Origin: Streptomyces aquilus
GTDB lineage: Bacteria; Actinomycetota; Actinomycetes; Streptomycetales; Streptomycetaceae
Length of the DNA: 64,000 bases
Direction: 5' to 3'
Assembly: GCF_003955715.1 (NCBI RefSeq)
Contig: NZ_CP034463.1
Location: 682,001-746,000, forward strand
Position 1 is the stretch's first letter. Every line of letters begins with the position of its first letter. Below are positions 48,679 through 57,872 of this stretch, one piece after another. Both the position numbers and the translations under genes were made by a program. The notes below the pieces were generated by a model, which was not told where the DNA came from, ran no database searches, and worked only from the letters and a program-made list of their open reading frames with translations.

Positions 48679-49307
48679 GTCGTGCTCCTGTTCACCGCGT
48701 CGGCGGTCAGCCGGCGGATCTCCTCGTAGTCACCCCGGCCGAGGTGATCGGTGGTGGCCATCCAGCTGCCGCCGACGGCGAGGACCGCGGGCTCGGCCAG
48801 ATAACCGGACAGCTGGGCGGCAGCGATCCCGCCGGTCGGCACGAACCGCGTCCCGGGGAACGGGGCCGCGAGCGCACGCAGTGTGCGCACCCCGCCGAGC
48901 GACTCGGCGGGGAAGAGCTTGACGGTGTCCAGGCCTGCCTTGAGCGCGCGCATCAACTCGGTCGCGGTGGCGACGCCGGGCACGACGGGCACCCCGAGCT
49001 CGCGGCACGTGGCGACGACCTCCTCGTCGAAGCCGGGCGAGACCACGAAGCGGGCCCCGGCCGCCACGGCCCGCTCCGCCTGTGCGGCCGTGAGAACCGT
49101 GCCGGCGCCGACCGTGAGCCCGCCGTGGTCGGCCATCTCCTTGAGCACCTGCTCGGCGTCCGGGGTGCGGAAGGTGACCTCGGCACACCGTGCGCCGCCC
49201 GCCGCGAGCGCGTCGGCCAGCCGGCCGGCGGTCGAGACGGACGGCACCGTGAGGACCGGCATCACACGGGCACCGCCGAGCACGGAGGCCAGGTCGCTGT
49301 CACTCAC
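48675..49307 (-). CDS. KDPG/KHG-type class I aldolase
   Basis: 210 residues from GTG 49305-49307, which overlaps the SDR stop by 4 bp (GTGA); ATG 49319, 12 nt upstream, is the alternative. A small TIM-barrel Eda-type aldolase: Glu and Arg of CAEVTFRTPDA, the GAGTVL strand, and the Schiff-base Lys in DTVKLFPAESLGG. It would cleave a 2-keto-3-deoxy sugar acid (phosphate) to pyruvate plus an aldehyde. For an L-fucose-derived acid the products would be pyruvate and L-lactaldehyde. It sits between the SDR and the kinase. Confidence 0.88.
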   Translation of the reverse strand: MSDSDLASVLGGARVMPVLTVPSVSTAGRLADALAAGGARCAEVTFRTPDAEQVLKEMADHGGLTVGAGTVLTAAQAERAVAAGARFVVSPGFDEEVVATCRELGVPVVPGVATATELMRALKAGLDTVKLFPAESLGGVRTLRALAAPFPGTRFVPTGGIAAAQLSGYLAEPAVLAVGGSWMATTDHLGRGDYEEIRRLTADAVNRSTT

Positions 49308-50065
49308 CGGCCGAGCCATCCGCCGTCGACGGGCAGGGTGACGCCGTGGACGTAGGCGGCCGCGTCCGACGCCAGGAACACGGTGGCGCCGGCGAGGTCG
49401 TCGGCGCTGCCCCAGCGGCCGGCCGGGATACGGTCCAGGATCGCCTTGCTGCGCACCGGGTCGTCCTGGAGGGCCTGGGTGTTGTCGGTGGCGATGTAGC
49501 CCGGCGCGATCGCGTTGACGTTCACGCCGTGCGGGGCCCATTCGTTGGCCAGCGCCTTGGTGAGACCGGCGACGCCGTGCTTGGCGGCGGTGTAGCCGGG
49601 GACAGTGATCCCGCCCTGGAAGCTGAGCAACGACGCCGTGAAGATGACCTTGCCCTGGCCGCGGGCCACCATCGTGGCGCCGACGGCCCGGGTCAGCGCG
49701 AACTGCGCGCTCAGATTGACCTGGAGCACCAACTCCCAGTCCGCGTCGGTGTGTTCGGCGGCCGGGGCGCGGCGGATCGTGCCCGCGTTGTTGACCAGGA
49801 TGTCCACCGGACGCTCCCGTCCGGCGAGGTCGGCGCCCAAGGCACGTACGGCCTCGGGGTCCGCGAAGTCGGTGCGGATCGCCTCGAAGGTGCGGCCCGC
49901 GGCGGTGACGTCCTTCTCCACCGCGCTGCCGGACTCCTCCAGCGAGGCGCTCACCCCGATGACGTCCGCGCCGGCGTCGGCGAGCGCGCGGGCCATGGCC
50001 CGGCCGATGCCGCGGCGGGCGCCGGTGACCACGGCGAGCTTCCCGGTGAGGTCGAAGGCGGTCAT
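49304..50065 (-). CDS. SDR dehydrogenase, KduD / 2-keto-3-deoxy-L-fuconate dehydrogenase-like
   Basis: 253 residues. Classical short-chain dehydrogenase: the cofactor motif TGARRGIGRAMA, NNAGTI, and the catalytic Ser and Tyr-x-x-x-Lys in TASLLSFQGG and YTAAKHG. The C-terminal TLPVDGGWLGR is typical of KduD-like sugar acid dehydrogenases. In the oxidative L-fucose pathway an SDR oxidises 2-keto-3-deoxy-L-fuconate at C4; that fits here. The start overlaps the zinc dehydrogenase stop (ATGA at 50062-50065). Confidence 0.88.
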   Translation of the reverse strand: MTAFDLTGKLAVVTGARRGIGRAMARALADAGADVIGVSASLEESGSAVEKDVTAAGRTFEAIRTDFADPEAVRALGADLAGRERPVDILVNNAGTIRRAPAAEHTDADWELVLQVNLSAQFALTRAVGATMVARGQGKVIFTASLLSFQGGITVPGYTAAKHGVAGLTKALANEWAPHGVNVNAIAPGYIATDNTQALQDDPVRSKAILDRIPAGRWGSADDLAGATVFLASDAAAYVHGVTLPVDGGWLGR

Positions 50066-51105
50066 GCGGTGGCTCCCTCAAGGGTGTCGGTGCAGTCCAC
50101 GAGGATCTTCATCACGTCTCCGCCGCCCTCCAGCGCCTCGAACGCGGCCGGTGCCTGGGTGAGCGGCACGACCTTGCTGATCAGCCGGTCGGCCGGGATC
50201 GTGCCGTCGGCGACCAGGGCCACGGCGTACTCGAAGTCGGAGCGGTCGTACAACCGGGCCCCGACGAGGGTGAGTTCGCGCCAGAAGAAGCGGTGCAGGT
50301 TCACCTCGCGGGGACGGGGGTGGATCGCGACCAGGCACAACCGGCCGCGCACACCCAGGACATCGACGGCGGTGTCCACGCCACCGGCCGCACCGGACAC
50401 CTCGAACGCGACATCCGCGCCCGCGTCCTGGGTCCATGCGGCCACCAGGGCGCCGATGTCGTCCGCGGCCGGGTCCCAGGCGGTCAGCCCCAACTCCCCT
50501 GCCAGCAGCCGCCGGTGGGCGCTGAGCTCCACCACCCGCACCTCCGCGCCGGCCGCGCGGGCGACCAGCGCGATCAGGATGCCGACCGGCCCGCCGCCGA
50601 CCACCACGACCTTCTCGCCCGAGACGACCCGCGCCCGGCCCACGTCGTGCACGGCCACCGCGGTGGGCTCCACCAGCGCGGCCCGGTCCAGAGGCAGCGA
50701 GCCGGGCAGCCGGATGAGCGTGGCGGCCGGCACCGTCCAGCGCTGCTGCATCGCGCCCGGCGAGTCGATCCCGATGAAGTCCAGGTGCTGGCACACATGC
50801 TGATGACCGGCGCGGCAGGCCGGGCAGGTGTCGTCCCAGCGCAGCGGCATCACGGTCACCGCGTCCCCGGGCGCCCAGCCCTCCACCCCGGCGCCCACCC
50901 GCACGATCCGGCCGGACATCTCATGCCCCAACACAGCCGGCGCGGCCACCCGCGCGTCCATGTCGCCGTGGAAGATGTGCAGATCGGTGCCGCAGATACC
51001 GACATAGGCAGGGGCCAACTCCACCTCACCGGGACCGGGCGGCACATCAACCGCGGGAGCCGTGTCCAGGGTGCGGGCGGACGTGTAACGGACGGCGAGA
51101 GTCAT
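50062..51105 (-). CDS. Zinc-dependent medium-chain alcohol/polyol dehydrogenase
   Basis: 347 residues. MDR family: catalytic zinc ligands in GICGTDLHIFHG (Cys) and LGHEMSGRI (His, Glu), and the NAD motif VVVVGGGPVGILIAL. The structural-zinc loop reads DTCPACRAGHQHVC, with one fewer Cys than the usual four, so structural zinc binding may be altered. Members include sorbitol, galactitol and L-threonine dehydrogenases. In this operon it could be a second sugar dehydrogenase or act on the aldehyde product. It overlaps both neighbours by 4 bp. Confidence 0.87.
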   Translation of the reverse strand: MTLAVRYTSARTLDTAPAVDVPPGPGEVELAPAYVGICGTDLHIFHGDMDARVAAPAVLGHEMSGRIVRVGAGVEGWAPGDAVTVMPLRWDDTCPACRAGHQHVCQHLDFIGIDSPGAMQQRWTVPAATLIRLPGSLPLDRAALVEPTAVAVHDVGRARVVSGEKVVVVGGGPVGILIALVARAAGAEVRVVELSAHRRLLAGELGLTAWDPAADDIGALVAAWTQDAGADVAFEVSGAAGGVDTAVDVLGVRGRLCLVAIHPRPREVNLHRFFWRELTLVGARLYDRSDFEYAVALVADGTIPADRLISKVVPLTQAPAAFEALEGGGDVMKILVDCTDTLEGATA

Positions 51106-51539
51106 CGTGTGGTCAGGGTCCCTTCAGCGCGGACGCCGATCGTCAGCAGCAGGTTGGCGTAGGTACGGGTGTCGGCGGTGACGACGGCCAGCGCCAGGTC
51201 GGGCGAGCGGGCGGCGTCGTAGAACTCGTAGCGCCCCAGCGTGTCGACCGGGACGGGCGCCAGCCTCTTGCGGTAGTCCGCGATGGCCGGAGGCTCCGGT
51301 TCGCCCTCGGGCGGCACCATCACCTGGGCGGCCTCGACGGGCAGGGCGCGCAGCAGGACGTCGAGGACGGTGGTGACGTCCAGCAGGCCGGGGGCGAGGT
51401 TGAGGTGGACGGTCCTGGCACGCCCGCCGGTGGCGGTGCTGGCCGGGTAGTGACCGTCGGCGAGCAGGACACGGGCCCCGTGGCCGGCCCCGGCCAGGGC
51501 TTCGAGGATGCCGGGGTGGAGCAGTTCCGTCAGAAGCAT
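51102..51539 (-). CDS. fucU: RbsD/FucU-family L-fucose mutarotase
   Basis: 145 residues from ATG 51537-51539; the start overlaps the lactonase stop and the end overlaps the dehydrogenase start. The hallmark residues are present: the N-terminal His in LLHPGILEALAGAGHG, VLLADGHYPAST, and the C-terminal Tyr/Asn region TRTYANLLLTIGV. FucU interconverts the alpha and beta anomers of L-fucose, supplying the anomer used by the 1-dehydrogenase. Its presence is one of the better indicators that the operon handles L-fucose. Confidence 0.88.
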   Translation of the reverse strand: MLLTELLHPGILEALAGAGHGARVLLADGHYPASTATGGRARTVHLNLAPGLLDVTTVLDVLLRALPVEAAQVMVPPEGEPEPPAIADYRKRLAPVPVDTLGRYEFYDAARSPDLALAVVTADTRTYANLLLTIGVRAEGTLTTR

Positions 51540-52432
51540 TCGGTCCCCTCCTTCGTGGGGGCGGGGGTCAGGCGGTAGAAGGTGGTGGCGGTGCCGACGA
51601 GCACCGCGTGGATCTCGGTGGCGGAACAGCCGGTGAGGAGTTCGTCGACGGTGGCGGCCCAGCGGTTCCATCCGCCCGCGAGGTTCGCCACCGGCCAGTC
51701 GGAACCGAACATCAGCCGGTCGGGACCGAAGGCGGAGAGCAGCACGTCCCACACCGGGCGGATGTCGTCGACCGTCCACTTCTCGTGGTCGGCCTCGGTG
51801 ATCAGTCCCGAGACCTTGCAGCGGACTTGGGAGTGCCGGGCCAGCGCCCGCAACTGCTGTTCCCAATCGGCCAGTTCCCGCCGTGCGATGGGGGGCTTGC
51901 CCGCGTGGTCCAGGACCAGCGGCAGCTCGGGGAGCCGCTGCGCGAGGCGGATCGCCTGCGGAAGCTGGTGGGGGCCGATCAGAACGTCGTATCCCAGGCC
52001 GCGCTCCCCGACCGCCCGCAACCCGCGCTCGACGTCGGGTCGTTGGAGCCAGTGCGGGTCCGACTCGGCCTGTACGAGGTGCCGTACGGCCCGCAGGTAG
52101 CCGCCCGCGTTCCCGCTGCGCAGGTCGTCGAGTACGTCACCGATCGCGGGTGACGTCAGGTCCGCCCAGCCGACGACGGCGCCGATCAGCGGATCGCTGT
52201 CCGCCAGTGCGAGCAGGTCGCGGGTCTCGGGCACGGACGCGATGCACTGGACGACCACCGTGCTGGTCAGTCGCCGTCCGGCGATCGGCCGGGTCGCGGC
52301 CGATCGCAGGGCGTGCGCGCTGAACGTGCGGCGGATCGGGTCGTGGGCGGGCTCGTCCAGCCAGGGCTGTGGCCGCACCTCCAGGTCCCAGACGTGGTGG
52401 TGGGCGTCGACGAGGGCCTGTGCGTCAGGCAC
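51530..52432 (-). CDS. Amidohydrolase, probable L-fuconolactonase
   Basis: 300 residues from GTG 52430-52432, overlapping the dehydratase stop by 8 bp. Amidohydrolase_2 TIM barrel: the metal motif VDAHHHVWD, the strand [12 protein letters not shown], and the terminal [11 protein letters not shown]sp. This is the fuconolactonase/PDC-lactonase subgroup of COG3618, which opens L-fucono-lactone to L-fuconate without necessarily needing a metal. It sits between the fuconate dehydratase and fucU genes, exactly where the pathway needs it. Confidence 0.9.
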   Translation of the reverse strand: MPDAQALVDAHHHVWDLEVRPQPWLDEPAHDPIRRTFSAHALRSAATRPIAGRRLTSTVVVQCIASVPETRDLLALADSDPLIGAVVGWADLTSPAIGDVLDDLRSGNAGGYLRAVRHLVQAESDPHWLQRPDVERGLRAVGERGLGYDVLIGPHQLPQAIRLAQRLPELPLVLDHAGKPPIARRELADWEQQLRALARHSQVRCKVSGLITEADHEKWTVDDIRPVWDVLLSAFGPDRLMFGSDWPVANLAGGWNRWAATVDELLTGCSATEIHAVLVGTATTFYRLTPAPTKEGTECF

Positions 52433-53759
52433 GGGCGGTCCAGACGGGGCCGCCGGGGTAGGCGTACTCCTTGAGCGAGGCGGCGTGCATCTGCGCGCTC
52501 AGTCCGGGCAGCGTCGGCGCGAGGTAGTGGCCGTCGACGATGCGTACCGGGTCGACGAAGTGCTCGTGCAGATGGTCGACGTACTCGATGACGCGGTCCT
52601 CGGTGGTGCCGGAGACGGCGACGTAGTCGAACATCGACAGGTGCTGGACCATCTCGCACAGGCCCACTCCGCCGGCGTGCGGGCAGACCGGGACGCCGAA
52701 CTTCGCGGCGAGGAGCAGGATCGCGATGTTCTCGTTGACGCCGCCGACCCGCGCGGAGTCGATCTGGACGATGTCCACCGCGCCGGCCTGGAGGAGCTGC
52801 TTGAAGACGACCCGGTTGGCGATGTGCTCGCCGGTGGCGACCTTGATGGGGCTGACGGCCTTGCGTACGGCGGCGTGGCCGAGGATGTCGTCGGGTGAGG
52901 TGGGCTCCTCGATCCAGTACGGCTGGTAGGGGGCCAGGGCGCTCATCCAGTCGATGGCGGGCTGGACGTCCCACCGCTGGTTGGCGTCCACCGCGATGCG
53001 GATGCCGTCGCCGACCGTCTCGCGGGCGGTGCGCATGCGCCGTACGTCGTCCTCCAGGTCCGCGCCGACCTTCAGCTTGATCTGGGTGAAGCCGTCGGCG
53101 ACGGCCTCGCGGGCCAGGCGGGCGAGCTTCTCGTCGGAGTAGCCGAGCCAGCCGGGGGTGGTGGTGTAGGCGGGGTAGCCCTTCTCGAGGAGCTGGGCGG
53201 TGCGCTCGGCGCGGCCGGGTTCGGCGTGGCGCAGGATCTCCAGGGCGTCTTCGGGGGTGAGGGCGTCGGACAGCCAGCGGAAGTCGACCTGGGCGACGAG
53301 CTCTTCGGGCGACATCTCGGCGAGGAACCGCCACACGGGCTTGCCGGCCCGCTTGGCGGCGAGGTCCCAGGCGGCGTTGACGACGGCGCCGGTCGCCATG
53401 TGGATGGCGCCCTTCTCCGGGCCGAGCCAGCGCAGTTGGGGGTCGTGGACGAGGGAGTTGGAGAACGCGCCGAGGTCGGCGCAGACCTCGTGGACCGACA
53501 GGCCCACCACATGCGGGGCGAGGGCCGCGATGGCGGCGGCCTGGACATCGTTGCCGCGGCCGGTGGTGAACGCCAGGGCGTGGCCCTCCAGTCCGTCGCC
53601 GGCGTCGGTGCGCAGGACCACGTAGGCGGCGGAGTAGTCGGGTTCGGGGTTCATCGCGTCCGACCCGTCCAGGTGCTCGGACGTCGGGAACCGTACGTCC
53701 AGGACGTCCAGGGCGGTGATGCGGGCTGAGGAAGGAGAGGAGGACAGGGCGGATGACAT
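52425..53759 (-). CDS. L-fuconate dehydratase (enolase superfamily)
   Basis: 444 residues from ATG 53757-53759 after AGGAG. Mandelate-racemase/muconate-lactonising fold: the Lys base in [12 protein letters not shown], metal ligands in [10 protein letters not shown], the Glu of [11 protein letters not shown], the TGEH segment, and the His in [12 protein letters not shown]. The N-terminal [20 protein letters not shown] segment is characteristic of L-fuconate dehydratases. It converts L-fuconate to 2-keto-3-deoxy-L-fuconate. First catabolic gene after the permease, 93 bp away. Confidence 0.93.
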   Translation of the reverse strand: MSSALSSSPSSARITALDVLDVRFPTSEHLDGSDAMNPEPDYSAAYVVLRTDAGDGLEGHALAFTTGRGNDVQAAAIAALAPHVVGLSVHEVCADLGAFSNSLVHDPQLRWLGPEKGAIHMATGAVVNAAWDLAAKRAGKPVWRFLAEMSPEELVAQVDFRWLSDALTPEDALEILRHAEPGRAERTAQLLEKGYPAYTTTPGWLGYSDEKLARLAREAVADGFTQIKLKVGADLEDDVRRMRTARETVGDGIRIAVDANQRWDVQPAIDWMSALAPYQPYWIEEPTSPDDILGHAAVRKAVSPIKVATGEHIANRVVFKQLLQAGAVDIVQIDSARVGGVNENIAILLLAAKFGVPVCPHAGGVGLCEMVQHLSMFDYVAVSGTTEDRVIEYVDHLHEHFVDPVRIVDGHYLAPTLPGLSAQMHAASLKEYAYPGGPVWTARA

Positions 53760-53852
53760 GGCGGCAACTCCTGGAAGAGCAGGGGCTGGTACGGCCCGTG
53801 CGACGAGACGGCGGTACGGCGGAGGGCGGGCGGCCGGCGACGGCCGCCCGGG

Positions 53853-54896
53853 TCACTCCTGGACTTTGCCGCCGGTGATGCGGGAGATGGCGAGGGCGAC
53901 GAGGATGATCAGGCCGTTGAGGGCGCCGATCCACTGGGCGGGGACGCCGCCCAGGGTCAGCACGTTCTGGATCATGAAGAGCAGCAGGATGCCGCAGAAC
54001 GCGCCGAACATGGTGCCTTTGCCGCCGTTGAGGCTGATCCCGCCGATGACGGCGGCCGCGAACACGGTGAAGATGTAGCCGTTGCCCTGTGCCGAGGCGA
54101 CGGAGGCCAGTCGGCCGGAGAGCAGCAGTCCGGCGAGGGCGGCGAGCACGCTGCCGGTGACGATGACGATCCACAGCACCCGGTCGGTGCGGATGCCGGC
54201 GGCCTTGGCCGCGTCGACGTTGCCGCCGATGGCGTACAGCGAGCGTCCGAAGCTCGTCCAGCCGAGGACGACGATCGCGACGGCGAACAGCGCCAGGCAG
54301 ATCCAGATCGAGGCGGGCATGCCGAGCCACTGTGCGGTGCCGAGGTAGAGCATCGACTCCGGCAGCTGGAAGAAGGTCTGGCCGCCGGAGATGCCGGTGA
54401 GGACGCCGCGCACGACGATCAGCATGCCCAGGGTGACGATGAACCCGTTGAGGCCGAAGCGGATGATGAGCAGGGCGTTGATCACACCGATGAGCGCGCC
54501 CACGGCGAGGGTGATGGGAATGGCCAATGCGCCGGGGAGCAGTCCGAGGCCGTGGGTCGCGCCGGTCGGCACCACCAGCCAGGCCGCGACACCGGGCGCG
54601 AGGCCCATGGTGGACTCCAGCGACAGGTCCATCTTCCCGACGATCAGGACCATGGTCTGGGCGAGGACCAGCAGGGCGATCTCGGACATGGTCTGGAGGA
54701 CGTTGATGAGGTTGTCGGTCTGGAGGAAGACGGGGTTGACGATCTGTCCGACGACGGCGATGACCACGATGGCCGGGACGAGCGCGAGGTCGCGCAGTCG
54801 GGCCAGGGGTATCCGGCCGCCGAACAGTGCGGCGTGCTTGGGCCGCGGGGCATCCGGGGCTTTGGCGGCGGTGTCCGCGACGACGGTCTCAGGCAT
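53853..54896 (-). CDS. Sugar ABC transporter permease (RbsC/XylH family)
   Basis: 347 residues from ATG 54894-54896, overlapping the ATPase gene by 8 bp. An N-terminal ~30-residue cytoplasmic extension, then eight to ten membrane helices, with the family motif GKMDLSLESTMGLAPG and the C-terminal GGISLNGGKGTMFGAFCGIL block. It forms the channel of a CUT2-type sugar importer. Encoded between its ATPase and the fuconate dehydratase, so L-fucose or related 6-deoxyhexoses are the expected cargo. Confidence 0.92.
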   Translation of the reverse strand: MPETVVADTAAKAPDAPRPKHAALFGGRIPLARLRDLALVPAIVVIAVVGQIVNPVFLQTDNLINVLQTMSEIALLVLAQTMVLIVGKMDLSLESTMGLAPGVAAWLVVPTGATHGLGLLPGALAIPITLAVGALIGVINALLIIRFGLNGFIVTLGMLIVVRGVLTGISGGQTFFQLPESMLYLGTAQWLGMPASIWICLALFAVAIVVLGWTSFGRSLYAIGGNVDAAKAAGIRTDRVLWIVIVTGSVLAALAGLLLSGRLASVASAQGNGYIFTVFAAAVIGGISLNGGKGTMFGAFCGILLLFMIQNVLTLGGVPAQWIGALNGLIILVALAISRITGGKVQE

Positions 54897-56451
54897 GCAG
54901 GTCCACTCCTTCCATCGCGGCCACGAGGTCGTGGTCGTGCCAGCCGCGGGCGATCTCTGAGGTCACTCGGCCCTGGAACATCACCAGGACCCGGTCGCAC
55001 ATGCGCAGGTCGTCGAGTTCGTCGGAGGCGATGAGCACTCCGGTGCCGGTTTCCGCGGTCTCCTCGACCTTGCCGAGGAGGAACTCCTTGGAGCGCACGT
55101 CCACGCCCGCGGTCGGGTTGATCAGGACCAGCAGCTTCGGGTCGTCGGCCAGGGCGCGGGCCATGACCACCTTCTGCTGGTTGCCGCCGGACAGGGCGGA
55201 GACGGGCAGGTCGGGGCCGGGAGTCTTGATCGCCAGGTGCTCGATCATGCCTTCGGCGAGCCGGTCGCGGCGACTGCGGCTCAGGAACCCGTTGTTGCCC
55301 AGCTTCTTGGGCACCGACAGGGTGGCGTTGTCGGCGATCGACATGTCGGGGACGAAGCCCTGATGGTGCCGGTCCTGCGGGACGAACCCGGCGCCGGCGG
55401 CGAGCGCGGCCGGCACGCTGCCGAGCCGGGGCCGGTTGCCGGCGATCTCCACCTCCCCCGCCGTGGGCGCCCGCAGTCCTACGACGGTCTCGGCGACCTC
55501 GGTCCGGCCGCTGCCCGCGGCCCCCGCGAGGCCGACGATCTCTCCGGCGCCCACCTGGAATGTGACACCTTGATAGGTCTCGCCCTCCAGGCCGCTGACG
55601 CCGAGGGCCGCCGTGGCACCGGCGTCCAGTGAACTCGCCCGTTCCTCGCGGCTGTCGGCGGCGGCCTCGCCGGTCATGGCGGCGACGAGTTCGGTACGGG
55701 GGAGCTCGGCGACCGGCGCGGTCACGATGTGCCGGGCGTCCCGGAACACGGTCACCATGTCGCAGATCTCGTAGACCTCCTGGAGGTGGTGACTGATGAA
55801 CAGGAAGGTCACGCCCTGCCGTTGGAGGTCACGGATGCGGTCGAAGAGCCGGTTGATGGCCGCGCCGTCGAGCTGGGCGGTCGGCTCGTCGAGGATGATG
55901 AACCGGGCGCCGAAGGACAGGGCCCGGGCGATCTCCACGAACTGCCGCTGCTCCACGCTGAGGTCACCGGCCGGGGTCTGCGGATCCACGTCCACCGACC
56001 ACGTCGACAGCAGCTCCTGTGCCCGGCGGCGCACCCCCTGCCAGCTGATCAGCGGGCCGCGGGCGCGATCGTGCCGGTTCAGGAAGAGGTTCTCGGCCAC
56101 GGTCAGCGTGGGGATGATCGTCGACTTCTGGTAGACGCACGCCACCCGCCGGCGCCAGGCGTCGCGGTCGGCGAGCCGTGGTGCGGGGCTGCCGCCGAAG
56201 GTGACCGTTCCCTCGTCGGCGGCCTGGAGTCCGGTGAGGACGGACACCAGGGTCGACTTGCCCGCTCCGTTGCGGCCGACGAGCGCGTGGGTCTCGCCGG
56301 GCCTGATGGTGATCCCGGCGCCGTTGAGAGCCACCGTCGGACCGTATCGCTTGACTATGCCCGCCGCTTCGACGACGGGCAGGCCCGCGTGGGCCTGGCC
56401 GTCGTCCGCCGGGGCGGGCGCGGGGGTGGCTGTTCGCTCCCCGTCACTCAT
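54889..56451 (-). CDS. Sugar ABC transporter ATPase (RbsA/XylG family, two NBDs)
   Basis: 520 residues from ATG 56449-56451. The first nucleotide-binding domain has an intact Walker A (GRNGAGKST), signature (DLSVEQRQ) and Walker B (FIILDEPTAQLD). The second has a degenerate Walker A (GAAGSGRTEV, as in RbsA) and, more unusually, a Walker B reading VLINPTAGVD, where both acidic residues of LDEPT are lost. One catalytic site probably does the hydrolysis. CUT2 family importer subunit; it follows the binding-protein gene after 44 bp and overlaps the permease gene. Confidence 0.92.
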   Translation of the reverse strand: MSDGERTATPAPAPADDGQAHAGLPVVEAAGIVKRYGPTVALNGAGITIRPGETHALVGRNGAGKSTLVSVLTGLQAADEGTVTFGGSPAPRLADRDAWRRRVACVYQKSTIIPTLTVAENLFLNRHDRARGPLISWQGVRRRAQELLSTWSVDVDPQTPAGDLSVEQRQFVEIARALSFGARFIILDEPTAQLDGAAINRLFDRIRDLQRQGVTFLFISHHLQEVYEICDMVTVFRDARHIVTAPVAELPRTELVAAMTGEAAADSREERASSLDAGATAALGVSGLEGETYQGVTFQVGAGEIVGLAGAAGSGRTEVAETVVGLRAPTAGEVEIAGNRPRLGSVPAALAAGAGFVPQDRHHQGFVPDMSIADNATLSVPKKLGNNGFLSRSRRDRLAEGMIEHLAIKTPGPDLPVSALSGGNQQKVVMARALADDPKLLVLINPTAGVDVRSKEFLLGKVEETAETGTGVLIASDELDDLRMCDRVLVMFQGRVTSEIARGWHDHDLVAAMEGVDLHA

Positions 56452-56495
56452 CGCAACCGCCTTGTGTTGGATAGCCGTTGGGTTCAGAAGAGCTG

Positions 56496-57557
56496 TCAGC
56501 CGAGGTTGTTGCCCCACAGCGACTTGTCGCCGCTCTTCACGCTGGGCACCCCGCCGTAGGTGCCGCCGTCGGCGGTGACCAGCGGCGCGGACAGCTGGTC
56601 CTCCAGCACACCCTCACGGACCTGGATGATCGTGCTGTCGTGATCGGTCTTGCCGGGCTTGAACGTCTTCCCGTCGATCGCGGCCTTCAGGTAGTACAGC
56701 GCGTACTTGGCATAGAGGTCGGCCGGCTGCGAGACGGTGGCGTCGATCTTGCCCGCGGCGATGTCCTTGAGCTCCTCGGGGATGCCGTCGTTGGAGACGA
56801 TGAAGACGTGCTTCTTGTCCTTGGGGTCGACCAGCAGGCCCTTCTGCTTGAGGACCTGGAGCGTGCCGGACAACGCGAAGCTGGACTGCATGTAGACGCC
56901 CTTGATGTCCGGGTGGGCGGTCAGGTCCGTCTGGAGCTTCTGCGCGGCGACGGCGCCGTCCCAGTTGGTGGCCTCACCGAACACCTTGATGTCCGGGTAG
57001 TTCTTCTTCATGCAGTCGTTGAACGCCTCGGTACGGTCACGCCCGTTGATGGAGTCCAGGCCGCCCTGGAGCATGACGACCTTGCCCTTGCCGCCCAGCT
57101 TGGTGCCGAGGTACTGGCAGGCCTTCTCGCCGTACGCGCGGTTGTCGGCGCGCACCACCATGAACACCTTGCCGGTGTCGGGGCGGGTGTCCACGGTGAC
57201 GACCGGGATCTTCTTCGCCTCCAGCTGCGCCAGCGTCGGCGCGATGGCGGCGGTGTCCTGCGGGGCCATCGCCAGGCCCTTGACGCCCTGGCTGATGAAC
57301 GTCTGCGCGTTGGCCGTCAGCTTGGCGACGTCGTTCTGCGAGTTGGTGGTCTTCAGGTCCAGCCCCAGCTCCTTGGCGTACTGGGGGGTGTACTTGATGT
57401 ACGAGTTCCAGAAGTCGGTGTCGGAGCGCGGGTAGTCGACGCCGACCAGCGGCTTGTCGCTCGACGAGGACGAGGTGGAGCCGCTGCCGCACGCAGTGAG
57501 CAGTGCCAGTGCGGACAGGGTAGATACTGCGGAACAGAGGGCTGTCCTGAGTCTCAT
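56496..57557 (-). CDS. Sugar-binding lipoprotein of ABC transporter
   Basis: 353 residues from ATG 57555-57557 after GAGGAA. The lipobox LTAC is followed by a Gly/Ser linker. Periplasmic-binding-protein-like domain of the RbsB/peripla_BP_4 type: VGVDYPRSDTDFWNSYIKY, TNSQNDVAKLTANAQTFISQ, VDTRPDTGKVFMVVRADN, VFIVSNDGIPEELKDI. It is the extracellular receptor of the importer and the first gene of the 12-gene operon. The promoter and a perfect palindrome lie directly upstream. Confidence 0.92.
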   Translation of the reverse strand: MRLRTALCSAVSTLSALALLTACGSGSTSSSSSDKPLVGVDYPRSDTDFWNSYIKYTPQYAKELGLDLKTTNSQNDVAKLTANAQTFISQGVKGLAMAPQDTAAIAPTLAQLEAKKIPVVTVDTRPDTGKVFMVVRADNRAYGEKACQYLGTKLGGKGKVVMLQGGLDSINGRDRTEAFNDCMKKNYPDIKVFGEATNWDGAVAAQKLQTDLTAHPDIKGVYMQSSFALSGTLQVLKQKGLLVDPKDKKHVFIVSNDGIPEELKDIAAGKIDATVSQPADLYAKYALYYLKAAIDGKTFKPGKTDHDSTIIQVREGVLEDQLSAPLVTADGGTYGGVPSVKSGDKSLWGNNLG

Positions 57558-57641
57558 CGGTGCTTCCTCGCGCCGGTCCCGTAGCGGGAGATGTTTCGCC
57601 TCGACGACATCTGCGTATCGCCGTTCAGCAGAGATGGGATG

Positions 57642-57671
57642 TTTATAGGCCTGCCTCTGCCGCACTGTCCA
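57642..57671 (-). promoter_or_regulatory. Probable promoter of the fucose operon
   Basis: On the minus strand, TGGACA (57666-57671) and TATAAA (57642-57647) are separated by 18 bp. Transcription would start near 57635, giving a leader of about 78 nt before the binding-protein gene. Confidence 0.55.
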
Positions 57672-57680
57672 GACCCTTGC

Positions 57681-57701
57681 GGCACTTCATGGAGAAGTGC
57701 C
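57681..57701. promoter_or_regulatory. Palindromic operator upstream of the fucose operon promoter
   Basis: GGCACTTC-ATGGA-GAAGTGCC, perfect 8-bp arms, 10 bp upstream of the -35 element. A likely binding site for the operon's GntR regulator. Confidence 0.6.
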
Positions 57702-57843
57702 AGCTCACTTCACGCGACAAGGACAAGTGCAGGCCAGATCCATCCCATCAATCATCATCGCTGGCCAAGCGGATCCAGCCACGAGGAGCCTGGCAGACAT
57801 GCCATGTTTAAGCCCTGGAGAATCACAGCAAAGCCCCACAAAA

Positions 57844-57872
57844 GGGTTAAAACCCCTGAAGCGCCAGCGCTT
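57844..57872. promoter_or_regulatory. Two adjacent palindromes upstream of GH29
   Basis: GGGTT-AA-AACCC (57844-57855) and AAGCGC-CA-GCGCTT (57859-57872). A TTGACA follows at 57891 toward the fucosidase gene, without a good -10. They lie in a 454-bp divergent region (57558-58011), AT-rich for this genome, in which I see no gene. Confidence 0.45.
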
